Shown here: positions 1 through 6,613 of the stretch, piece by piece
Numbering within the stretch: the stretch's first letter is position 1
Layout of the letters: every line of letters begins with the position of its first letter
Source: Deltaproteobacteria bacterium
Lineage (GTDB): Bacteria > Desulfobacterota > Desulfobaccia > Desulfobaccales > Desulfobaccaceae
Assembly: GCA_016874895.1 (NCBI GenBank)
Contig: VGSX01000149.1
Coordinates: forward strand, 1 to 8,122
Reading direction: 5' to 3'
Length of the DNA stretch: 8,122 bases
The notes under the pieces: generated by a model
Told to the model about the DNA's origin: nothing
Seen by the model: the letters and a program-made list of their open reading frames with translations, nothing else
Database searches by the model: none
Position numbers and translations under genes: made by a program

Positions 1-2
1 GA

Positions 3-128
3 CCGATGATGCCCAAACTAAAGGCTATTGAACGTGTTAAGAGTTTTTTCGCGGTGGAATTGGGGTTTACCGAAGAACAATGCCGCAAGGAGGCCATGAG
101 ATGCCTCCGCTGTGATTTAGGAGAGTAA
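3..128 (+). CDS. C-terminal end of an upstream FAD/Fe-S oxidoreductase (partial)
   Basis: Only the last 41 codons of this gene lie in the window; its 5' part is off the left edge. The frame is open from base 3 to a TAA at 126-128. It ends in a Cys-rich tail, E-A-M-R-C-L-R-C-D-L-G-E. A tail or linker of the form E-A-x-R-C-L-x-C-D is common in GltD/NfnB-like FAD-dependent oxidoreductases and related NuoF-type subunits, where the cysteines belong to an iron-sulfur site. That family assignment is inference from a short motif. The stop is 4 bases from the next start, and the ribosome binding site of the next gene lies inside this coding end. The two genes are therefore almost certainly one operon and probably translationally coupled, which suggests an electron-transfer partner of the HdrA-like protein. 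Confidence 0.6.
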   Translation, partial: PMMPKLKAIERVKSFFAVELGFTEEQCRKEAMRCLRCDLGE

Positions 129-132
129 GTCC

Positions 133-3100
133 ATGATCAGCCTCACAATAAATAACCAAACCGTGGAAATGACACCTGACGCCACGGTGTTGGAGGCGGC
201 TAAAAAATTAAGGATTTATATCCCCACTCTGTGTCATCACGAGGCCCTGGAGCCTTATGGCGGCTGCCGCCTCTGCGTGGTGGAGGTGGAAAAGGACGGG
301 CGTTCCAGGCTGACGGCTTCGTGCACCCTGCCGGTGGAAGAGGGGTTGTCTGTTTTAACTGACTCCCCCCGGGTTGTGAAGGCCCGGAAAATGACCCTGG
401 AGCTCCTCCTGGCCCGCTGCCCCCAAGTCCCGGCGCTCCAACGTCTGGCCGCGCAGATGGGCGTGACGGAGTCGAAATATGCTCCCGGTGACAGTGATTG
501 CATCTTATGTGGCCTGTGCGTGCGCATCTGCCAGCAACTCCAGAACGTCGGCGCCATCGGCATGGTGGGCCGGGGCGCCAAACGGGAGGTCTTGACGCCC
601 TTTGGGGAATTCTCAGAAGTCTGCCGCACCTGCGGCGCCTGCGCCTTTGTCTGCCCCACCGGCCATATCGCCGACGTGGGCCAGATCAGCGGTAAGACGC
701 CGCTCCCCAAGCTGTCCGAATTCAATGTCGGTCTGACTGCCCGGGGGAATATCTATCGCCTTTACCCCCAGGCCGTCCCCAACACCCCGGCTATCGACCC
801 CTCGAACTGTATCCAGATCCTGACGGGCGACTGCGGCGCCTGCGCCCAGGCCTGCCTCTCACAGGCCATTGAGTTCGATCAGAAGCCGGAACAAATGACT
901 GTTAACGTCGGGTCGGTGGTGCTGGCGCCGGGCTTCAAGACCGTGGACGCCCGGCTGCTGGGTACCTATGGTTATGGGAACTATCCCAATGTCGTGACCA
1001 ACCTGGAGTTCGAGCGCCTGTTAAGCCCCGGAGGGCCCACCACCGGGCATGTGAAACGGGCCTCCGACGGGCGGGAACCCGCCAAGATCGCCTGGATCCA
1101 GTGCGCCGGTTCCCGGAGCGTGTCGCCGGGTGCCAAGGAATACTGCTCGTCCTACTGTTGCATGGCCGCCCTGAAACAAGCCCTCATTGCCCAGGAACAT
1201 GTCGGCCCCGGTCTGGAAACCACCATTTTCTTCATGGATATGCGTACTTCCCGGAAGGAATATGAAAAATACCTGGAACGGGCCAAAGACCAGGGAGTTC
1301 AATTGATTCGCTGTCGGCCCCATTCCATTGATGAAATCCGGGGGAGCCACGATCTGCGGATCACTTATGTCACCGAAGCGGGGGAGGTGCAGGACGAGGT
1401 TTTTGACCTGGTGGTGTTGTCGGTGGCCATGGAGACTAGTGGACAAACCAGGCAACTGGCGGCCGATTTGGGAGTTCAATTAGATGAATATGACTTTATT
1501 GACTCCAGCTGCTTTACTCCGGTGACGACTTCCCAACCGGGGATTTATGCCTGCGGGGTGGCCCTGGGTCCCAAAGATATCCCCGAAACCGTCCTGGACG
1601 CCAGCGCCGCGGCAACGGCGGCCACCCGTTTGCTGGCCCCGGCCCGGGGGACCCAGGTCAAAAAGAAATTTTATCCACCCGAAAGGGCGGTTGCTCAAGA
1701 GGAACCCCGGGTGGGAGTTTTCGTCTGCAACTGCGGGATCAATATCGGCGGCTTTGTTGACGTTCCGGCCATTGCCGAAAATGCCCGGGAGATCCCGGGG
1801 GTGGCCTACGTCCAGGAAAACCTCTTCACCTGCTCCCAGGATGCCCAGAAACAGATGGCGGAAAAGATCCAGGAACATAATCTCAACCGGGTAGTGGTGG
1901 CCGCCTGCAGTCCCGCCACCCACCAAGCCATCTTTCAGGACATGATGCGCAACGCCGGGCTGAACAAATATCTCTTTGAGATGGCCAATATCCGCAACCA
2001 GTGCAGTTGGGTGCATCAGGGGGAACCTGACAAGGCCACCGGGAAATGCAAGGATTTGGTGCGTATGGCCGTTGCCAAAGCCACCCTTCTGGATCCTTTG
2101 GAGTATCTCCAGGTGGATATCAATAAACGGGCTCTGGTTATCGGCGGCGGGTTGGCCGGTATGAATGCAGCCCTGTCCCTGGCAGACCAGGGATACGAAG
2201 TCCATCTGGTGGAGAGACTGGATCGTTTGGGAGGCAACGCCCGCCGTTTACTGGCAAGCTGGAAAGGGGAAATAATTCAACCCTACCTTGATGCTTTGGT
2301 GGAGGAAGTGAACCGTCATCCCCGGATTACGGTGCATTACTGGTCCATCGTGGAAGAAGTTGCCGGTACGGTGGGCAATTACCGTTCCCGATTATCAACG
2401 GGGCAGGAGATTGAACACGGCATTGTGGTTATTGCCATCGGCGCCGAGCCCCTGCGGCCCAGCGGCATGTACCTCTACCGGCGCCACCCCAACGTCCTGT
2501 TGACCCTGGATTTTGACCGGGAACTGGCCCGGAAAAGCCAGCGCATCAGCGACGCCAAGGCCGTGGCCTTTATCCAGTGTGTCGGCTCCCGCATCCCGGA
2601 GCGGCCGTACTGCAGCCGCATCTGCTGTAAACATTCGGTGGAAAATGCCGTCCGTCTGAAAGAAACCTATCCGGAGATGGAGGTGGCCATTATTTATCGG
2701 GACCTCCGCACCGATGGCAAGCTGGAAAAACTATACAAAAAAGCTCGAGACCTGGGGGTCCTGTTCCTGAGCTACACCCTGGATGATCCTCCCCAGGTGG
2801 ACTATGAAGGGGACCAGATTCTCATCACGGTGAAAGATCAGGTGCTGCAAAAACCGGTGCGCCTCAGCGTCGATATCTTGACCTTGGCCACGGCCGTCAT
2901 CCCCCACCGGAATGCCCCCCTGGCGGAACTCTACAAGATCCCTCTTAATGCGGAAGGCTTTTTTAACGAAGCTCATGCCAAGATCAGGCCGGTGGACGCA
3001 GCCACCGAAGGGGTTTTTCTGGCCGGGTTGTGCCACTATCCGAAATTTATTCACGAAGCCGTGGCCGAAGGTCTGGCGGCGGCCTCCCGGGCCAACACCA

Positions 3101-3384
3101 TCCTGTCCCAGGATTACTTAGAACTGGAAGCCACCATCTCCCGTCCGGTGGATGAGCACTGCGACGGGTGCGCCTTCTGTGTGGATGCCTGTCCTTTCCA
3201 AGCGATTACCCTCCTGGAGTATATGAAAGATGGCACGGTCAAAAAGACCGTGGAGGTAAATGAGGTGCTGTGCAAAGGTTGCGGGTCTTGTATGGCCACC
3301 TGTCCGAAGCAGGGGATTTACGTGGCCGGATTTACGTTGGTACAGTTGGGGGCACAGGTCGAGGCTGCCCTGGGTCTACGTTAA
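133..3384 (+). CDS. hdrA: HdrA-like flavin/iron-sulfur protein with NuoG-like ferredoxin head (fused, 1083 aa)
   Basis: Probable flavin-based electron-bifurcating subunit that takes electrons from the MvhADG hydrogenase. The start follows AGGAGAG (119-125) with 7 nt spacing. Residues 1-95 are a NuoG-like [2Fe-2S] ferredoxin (C34, C45, C48, C63). Two [4Fe-4S] motifs follow: C123/C126/C129/C133 and C164/C167/C170/C174. Residues about 195-505 match the HdrA inserted-ferredoxin and distal FAD region: a Y-P-Q-A-V-P-N signature, cysteines C226/C234/C237/C241, then I-Q-C-A-G-S-R and C-C-M. Near 526 a second HdrA begins, with the N-terminal domain (C532, C534, C567, C592), Rossmann motif G-G-G-L-A-G at 671-676, I-Q-C-V-G-S-R near 814, and C-terminal [4Fe-4S] motifs C1010/C1013/C1016/C1020 and C1047/C1050/C1053/C1057. 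Classical HdrA is about 650 aa. The first half lacks the Rossmann motif and the second lacks the inserted ferredoxin. No signal peptide is seen, so it is cytoplasmic. HdrB and HdrC are absent here, so the final acceptor is unknown. Confidence 0.9.
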   Translation: MISLTINNQTVEMTPDATVLEAAKKLRIYIPTLCHHEALEPYGGCRLCVVEVEKDGRSRLTASCTLPVEEGLSVLTDSPRVVKARKMTLELLLARCPQVPALQRLAAQMGVTESKYAPGDSDCILCGLCVRICQQLQNVGAIGMVGRGAKREVLTPFGEFSEVCRTCGACAFVCPTGHIADVGQISGKTPLPKLSEFNVGLTARGNIYRLYPQAVPNTPAIDPSNCIQILTGDCGACAQACLSQAIEFDQKPEQMTVNVGSVVLAPGFKTVDARLLGTYGYGNYPNVVTNLEFERLLSPGGPTTGHVKRASDGREPAKIAWIQCAGSRSVSPGAKEYCSSYCCMAALKQALIAQEHVGPGLETTIFFMDMRTSRKEYEKYLERAKDQGVQLIRCRPHSIDEIRGSHDLRITYVTEAGEVQDEVFDLVVLSVAMETSGQTRQLAADLGVQLDEYDFIDSSCFTPVTTSQPGIYACGVALGPKDIPETVLDASAAATAATRLLAPARGTQVKKKFYPPERAVAQEEPRVGVFVCNCGINIGGFVDVPAIAENAREIPGVAYVQENLFTCSQDAQKQMAEKIQEHNLNRVVVAACSPATHQAIFQDMMRNAGLNKYLFEMANIRNQCSWVHQGEPDKATGKCKDLVRMAVAKATLLDPLEYLQVDINKRALVIGGGLAGMNAALSLADQGYEVHLVERLDRLGGNARRLLASWKGEIIQPYLDALVEEVNRHPRITVHYWSIVEEVAGTVGNYRSRLSTGQEIEHGIVVIAIGAEPLRPSGMYLYRRHPNVLLTLDFDRELARKSQRISDAKAVAFIQCVGSRIPERPYCSRICCKHSVENAVRLKETYPEMEVAIIYRDLRTDGKLEKLYKKARDLGVLFLSYTLDDPPQVDYEGDQILITVKDQVLQKPVRLSVDILTLATAVIPHRNAPLAELYKIPLNAEGFFNEAHAKIRPVDAATEGVFLAGLCHYPKFIHEAVAEGLAAASRANTILSQDYLELEATISRPVDEHCDGCAFCVDACPFQAITLLEYMKDGTVKKTVEVNEVLCKGCGSCMATCPKQGIYVAGFTLVQLGAQVEAALGLR

Positions 3385-3399
3385 TATTAGGGGCGAGGA

Positions 3400-3828
3400 A
3401 TGTGTGACATGAGCGAAGAATACGAACCGATAATAATCGCCTTTTTGTGCAATTGGTGTTCCTATGCCGGCGCCGATCTGGCCGGAGTGTCGCGTATCCA
3501 ATATCCAACTAGTGGGCGGATTATCCGCGTGATGTGCTCTGGCATGGTCCACCCGAATCTAGTGATTGACGCCTTGACCAAAGGGGCTGACGGCGTCTTG
3601 ATCTGCGGCTGACACCTGGGTGAATGCCATTACCTGGAAGGTAATGAAAAAGCCAAAAGCCGGGCCGAAGGAATAGATTTAATGCTGGAAGATTTCGGTC
3701 TGGAGCCCGAACGCTTCCGGCTGGAATGGATCTCTTCCTCGGAGGCCCAAAAATTTGCCGACGTGATGACCGACATGACCGAAACCTTGCGGAGTTTGGG
3801 GCCCAGCCCCTATAGCACCCGGGCTTGA
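3400..3828 (+). CDS. mvhD: MvhD, hydrogenase iron-sulfur (delta) subunit, selenoprotein with Sec71
   Basis: MvhD carries a [2Fe-2S] cluster that relays electrons from the MvhAG hydrogenase to HdrA. The frame meets UGA at 3610-3612 after 70 codons, then continues for 71 more to UGA 3826-3828, giving 142 residues. The N-terminal part has the family's A-F-L-C-N-W-C-S-Y-A-G-A-D (C17, C20) and C-S-G (C46). The part after the UGA has H-L-G-E-C-H-Y-L-E-G-N (C76), so the UGA sits exactly where the family has the first Cys of G-C-H-x-G-x-C-H-Y. Reading it as selenocysteine restores a normal-length MvhD, and a hairpin with SECIS geometry follows at 3628-3646. Sec at this position is known in methanogen VhuD. 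The start is ambiguous: ATG 3400 has AGGGG 6 nt upstream, while ATG 3409 (M-S-E-E-Y, the more family-like N-terminus) has GAGG 10 nt upstream. The gene lies 15 nt after hdrA. Automatic calling would truncate it at 3612. Confidence 0.93.
3628..3646 (+). promoter_or_regulatory. Putative bacterial SECIS hairpin of mvhD
   Basis: A perfect 7-bp stem, CATTACC (3628-3634) with GGTAATG (3640-3646), closes a 5-nt loop UGGAA (3635-3639). The stem base is 15 nt after the UGA, and the loop starts 23 nt after its last base. Bacterial SECIS elements lie in the coding region just downstream of UGA and present a small loop containing G to SelB. The hairpin codes for H-Y-L-E-G-N, which is also conserved at protein level, so the structure may rest on synonymous choices. 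The match in loop sequence and spacing with the mvhA hairpin is strong support. Confidence 0.8.
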
Positions 3829-3838
3829 TCACACCGAA

Positions 3839-3871
3839 GCGGCGGTGCTCCGCTTACAGCCGCACCGCCGC
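3839..3871 (+). other. GC-rich intercistronic hairpin after mvhD
   Basis: A perfect 10-bp inverted repeat, GCGGCGGTGC (3839-3848) and GCACCGCCGC (3862-3871), surrounds a 13-nt loop. It starts 10 nt after the mvhD stop and ends 27 nt before the next start. No U-run follows, so a simple intrinsic terminator is unlikely. A processing or mRNA-stability hairpin, or partial attenuation between mvhD and the downstream genes, fits better. The role is inference. Confidence 0.65.
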
Positions 3872-3898
3872 GGCAGTTCAGAATAGGGGAGCGAAACT

Positions 3899-4087
3899 AT
3901 GGAGATACCGTTGGCTCGCAAAATTGCCGGGAAAAAATTCCTGTGGGATGGGGTCATCTATACCAACCGGGAGGAAGCCCGCCAAACCATGGAGAGTTAC
4001 AAACAGGACGGCTTTGAAGTCCACGTCATCCCGGATGAGGATAAATGTCTGCTCTATACCCGCCGGGTGGCGGTGGCAAGTCAATAA
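3899..4087 (+). CDS. Small hypothetical protein within the hdrA-mvhDGA operon (62 aa)
   Basis: I do not recognise this family. ATG 3899 follows AGGGGAG (3885-3891) with 7 nt spacing, a convincing ribosome binding site. The 62-residue product is soluble and charged, with no membrane segment or signal peptide. It contains one Cys (C50) and no metal-binding motif. The sequence suggests a small alpha/beta fold: a beta pair around K-F-L-W-D-G-V-I-Y, a helix across N-R-E-E-A-R-Q-T-M-E-S-Y-K, and a strand with E-V-H-V-I-P-D-E-D. It sits between mvhD and mvhG, 70 nt after the first and 114 nt before the second, on the same strand. It is therefore probably co-transcribed with the hydrogenase. An accessory or assembly role is possible but rests only on position. 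Confidence 0.7.
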   Translation: MEIPLARKIAGKKFLWDGVIYTNREEARQTMESYKQDGFEVHVIPDEDKCLLYTRRVAVASQ

Positions 4088-4133
4088 TCACTAACCGGCA
4101 ATGATTCATTCATAGGCATCATAAAGGAGGTGG

Positions 4134-4187
4134 ATGGCGGAATACCTGTTTTTGGAGCGAGAGCAAGAAACTCCACAGTTCCCTTGA
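4134..4187 (+). CDS. Possible 17-aa leader peptide upstream of mvhG
   Basis: ATG 4134 is preceded by a strong Shine-Dalgarno sequence, AAAGGAGG (4123-4130), only 3 nt away. It opens a 17-codon frame (M-A-E-Y-L-F-L-E-R-E-Q-E-T-P-Q-F-P) ending at TGA 4185-4187. That stop overlaps the first base of the mvhG ribosome binding site, an arrangement suited to translational coupling. GTG 4130 in another frame would add 24 residues to MvhG, but those residues do not resemble the family N-terminus, and mvhG has its own better start. The small frame may be a genuine leader, a remnant or chance. The ribosome binding site is the only positive evidence. Confidence 0.35.
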   Translation: MAEYLFLEREQETPQFP

Positions 4188-4201
4188 AAGGAGGACATCT
4201 C

Positions 4202-5146
4202 ATGCCGGTAAAAGTTTCGGAAGATTGGCTGAATGCCTGTTCCGGATGCGAAATCTCCATTTTAAACATTGGCGACCCTCTCCTGGATCTGTTGCCCCAA
4301 CTTGAATTTGTCCACATGACGGCCCTGGTGGACCATAAATTTTTCGGGCAGCTGGGTGATCAAACGGCCCTGACCCTCCCGGAAGCAACCGTCGCCATTG
4401 TGACCGGCGGCGTGCGCAATGAGGAACAGAAACATGTCCTGGAGGAAATGCGGAAACGGGCCAAGATCCTCATAGCCTTGGGCAGTTGTGCCGCATATGG
4501 CGGCGTCCCGGCCCAGGCTAATATGTGGAAGAATGAAGATATCTTTGAAACCGTCTTCCGTAAGTCCATCACCACCGAACCTGCGGCCGACCCCAAAGAT
4601 CCCAACGTCCCCCCTTGGACACCCACATGTATGGCGGTGGATGAGATGGTCAAGGTGGACATTACCATTCCGGGCTGTCCGCCGCACCCTGATTGGATTG
4701 CCGATGCCCTGACGGCGGTGCTGGAGGGCAAGACCGCCTGGGCCCTCCCGGAGAGAAGCGTCTGCGATACCTGTCCGGTCATACGGGAGAAAAAATCAGG
4801 TGGGGGCGCCATCAAACGTGTCTTAGAAAACCTCGACTTCAATCCAGAAGAAGGTCTGGATAAGATGCGGTGCATCAATGAACAGGGCTTCTTCTGCATG
4901 GGCCCGGTTACCCTGGCCGGCTGTGCCGGAAAGACCGGGGTGCCCCGCTGCATCCAGGCCCGCACCCCGTGCCGGGGCTGCTTCGGCCCCATCCGCAAGG
5001 GCGCCAAACCTATGGTGGACATGATGGGCGCCCTCACTTCGGTGGGCTTGGATCCTAAGACTCTGGTGGATCGCCGGGCCATCATGAACCGGTACATCGG
5101 GGGACATAAAAATCTGGCGCCGCTGCCGGCTCGGCCGCCCCGATAA
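4202..5146 (+). CDS. mvhG: MvhG, [NiFe] hydrogenase small subunit (group 3c type)
   Basis: Small subunit of the H2-oxidising hydrogenase. It carries iron-sulfur clusters that lead electrons from the Ni-Fe site in MvhA to MvhD. ATG 4202 follows AAAGGAGGA (4187-4195) at 6 nt, and the protein begins directly with V-S-E-D-W-L-N-A-C-S-G-C-E-I. The proximal-cluster ligands are C13, C16, C96 (in G-S-C-A-A-Y-G-G) and C159 (in P-G-C-P-P-H-P). The C-terminal cysteines C188, C191, C224, C232, C241, C250, C257 and C260 fit two further clusters. The length of 314 residues is normal for cytoplasmic MvhG/FrhG-like subunits. There is no twin-arginine leader, so the enzyme is cytoplasmic. The stop at 5144-5146 is 12 nt before the mvhA start and overlaps its ribosome binding site, so the two subunits are probably translationally coupled. 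Confidence 0.93.
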   Translation: MPVKVSEDWLNACSGCEISILNIGDPLLDLLPQLEFVHMTALVDHKFFGQLGDQTALTLPEATVAIVTGGVRNEEQKHVLEEMRKRAKILIALGSCAAYGGVPAQANMWKNEDIFETVFRKSITTEPAADPKDPNVPPWTPTCMAVDEMVKVDITIPGCPPHPDWIADALTAVLEGKTAWALPERSVCDTCPVIREKKSGGGAIKRVLENLDFNPEEGLDKMRCINEQGFFCMGPVTLAGCAGKTGVPRCIQARTPCRGCFGPIRKGAKPMVDMMGALTSVGLDPKTLVDRRAIMNRYIGGHKNLAPLPARPPR

Positions 5147-5158
5147 GGAGGAGACGCT

Positions 5159-6601
5159 GTGGGAAAGGTTATTAACATCCAGCCAGTGACCAGAATCGAA
5201 GGTCATGCCAAAGTGGCCATCCACCTGGATGACCACGGCAACGTGGCCGACACCAGGTTTTACGTCCAAACCTTAAGGGGTTTTGAAAAATTCTGTGAAG
5301 GGCGGCCGGTCGAGGAAATGCCCCGCATCGTCTGCCATATCTGCGGTATCTGCCCCTGGGCCCACCATCTGGCTTCGGCCAAGGCCGGTGACGCCGCTCT
5401 GGGCGTGACCCCACCGCCGGCCGCAGTAAAACTGCGCCGCCTGATGCAAAATATCGCTTATGTCAGCGATAAAATCCTGCATTTTTATTTCCTGGCAGCC
5501 CCGGACTTTGTCATCGGCCCTGACGCCGACTATTCGGTGCGCAATGTGGTGGGAATCGTCCAGGCCGCGCCGGATATTGCCAAACAGGTGGTCCACTACC
5601 GGGCCCTGGGGGCCAGCCTCCTGGAACATTTTGCCGGGCGGGCCATCCACCCCACGTTTGCCCTGCCGGGTGGGGTCAGCAAGCCCATGACTGAGGCGGA
5701 GCGGCAGGAAATGGTGGCGCCTGTGCGGGAGTTGCTGGAATTTTGTAAGTTTTCTCTCAAATTCGCCAAAGAGAATGTTTTTCCGAAATACCTGGAGGCC
5801 ATCAAAAGTATCGGGGTTATCCAGGTGGGGTTTCTGGGCACGGTGAATGCCGACGGAGCCATGGATTTCTACGATGGCAACCTGCGCCTGATGCAACCCG
5901 ACGGCAGTTTTGAAGATTTTACCTATGACCAGTACCCCGATTATCTGGCCGAACATGTGGAGTCCTGGTCGTATCAAAAATTCCCCTATGCCCGGAAATG
6001 GGGCGCTCTGAAGATGGACCTGGATGATCCGGTGGGGGTATATCGCACCAACACCCTGGCCCGGATTAATGTCGCCGACAAGATGAAAACTCCGTTGGCC
6101 CAACAGGAGCTGGAAGAATTCCGGGCTGCTTTCGGCCGACCGGCGCATTTCACCCTGCTCTACCACTATGCCCGGCTCATTGAAATGCTCCAGTGTGCCG
6201 AAGAAGCCTTGCAGTTACTGGAAGATTCGGAAATCACCAGCCCGGACATCCGGGTCAAGGTTGAACCTCGGGAAGGGCGCGGCGTGGGCTGTGTAGAGGC
6301 TCCCCGGGGCACCCTCATTCACGACTACACTACGGATAAGGATGGCCTGATAAAAACGGTCAACCTCATCGTGGGCACGACCCACAACAATGCCGCCATC
6401 AATCTCTCCATCAAACAGGCGGCCAAAGAATTTATTAAAGAAGGCACATATGACCAGGGTATCCTGAACAAGGTGGAAATGGCCATACGCGCCTACGACC
6501 CTTGACTGAGCTGCGCCACACACCGCCTGGATGGCGGCGTGAATGTGGAACTTACTCTGATCGACTCTCAGGGACAGATAATTGATACCCTCATAACTTA
6601 A
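5159..6601 (+). CDS. mvhA: MvhA, [NiFeSe] hydrogenase large subunit precursor, selenoprotein with Sec449
   Basis: Catalytic subunit holding the Ni-Fe centre for H2 oxidation. GTG 5159 follows AAGGAGGAG (5145-5153) at 5 nt. The N-terminus V-T-R-I-E-G-H (E14) and R-G-F-E are typical. The L1 motif is R-I-V-C-H-I-C-G-I-C-P-W-A-H, with Ni/Fe ligands C62 and C65. The frame meets UGA at 6503-6505 straight after A-Y-D-P, then reads L-S-C-A-T-H and on to TAA 6599-6601. The L2 motif D-P-C-x-x-C-x-x-H is thus complete only if the UGA is a residue: Sec449 replaces the first Ni-binding Cys, with C452 and H455 following. Ending at the UGA would remove two nickel ligands and give a dead enzyme. Sec here is the hallmark of NiFeSe hydrogenases and methanogen VhuU. 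The full precursor is 480 residues, including a 25-residue extension after H455 for the maturation protease to remove. A SECIS-like hairpin follows at 6519-6541. Confidence 0.95.
6519..6541 (+). promoter_or_regulatory. Putative bacterial SECIS hairpin of mvhA
   Basis: The arms CACACCGCC (6519-6527) and GGCGGCGTG (6533-6541) form 8 base pairs with one A-C mismatch (6522/6538). They close a 5-nt loop UGGAU (6528-6532). The loop starts 23 nt after the last base of the UGA, the same distance as in mvhD, and shares the UGGA loop start. The hairpin overlaps the codons for T454 and H455 and the first residues of the C-terminal extension that is cleaved off during maturation. Its constraint therefore falls mostly on disposable peptide. 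Confidence 0.8.
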
Positions 6602-6613
6602 TGTCGGCTTTAC

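Noticed and set aside
3826..3828. Second UGA of mvhD as a further selenocysteine
   Set aside because: The downstream residues do not resemble MvhD, the protein already has its family length, and the following hairpin (3839-3871) has a 13-nt loop lacking the UGGA start seen at the two other sites.
4185..4187. UGA of the 17-codon frame as selenocysteine
   Set aside because: Readthrough would add only eight residues before a TAA at 4209-4211, and no matching hairpin at the required spacing is visible.
4130..4201. N-terminal extension of MvhG from GTG 4130
   Set aside because: The extra 24 residues do not look like the family. ATG 4202 has an excellent ribosome binding site and begins at the expected conserved N-terminus.
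4360..5178. Long minus-strand open frame (272 codons) antisense to mvhG
   Set aside because: It mirrors codon bias of the well-supported mvhG on the other strand, has no family resemblance, and lacks a ribosome binding site. The other long antisense frames were rejected for the same reason.
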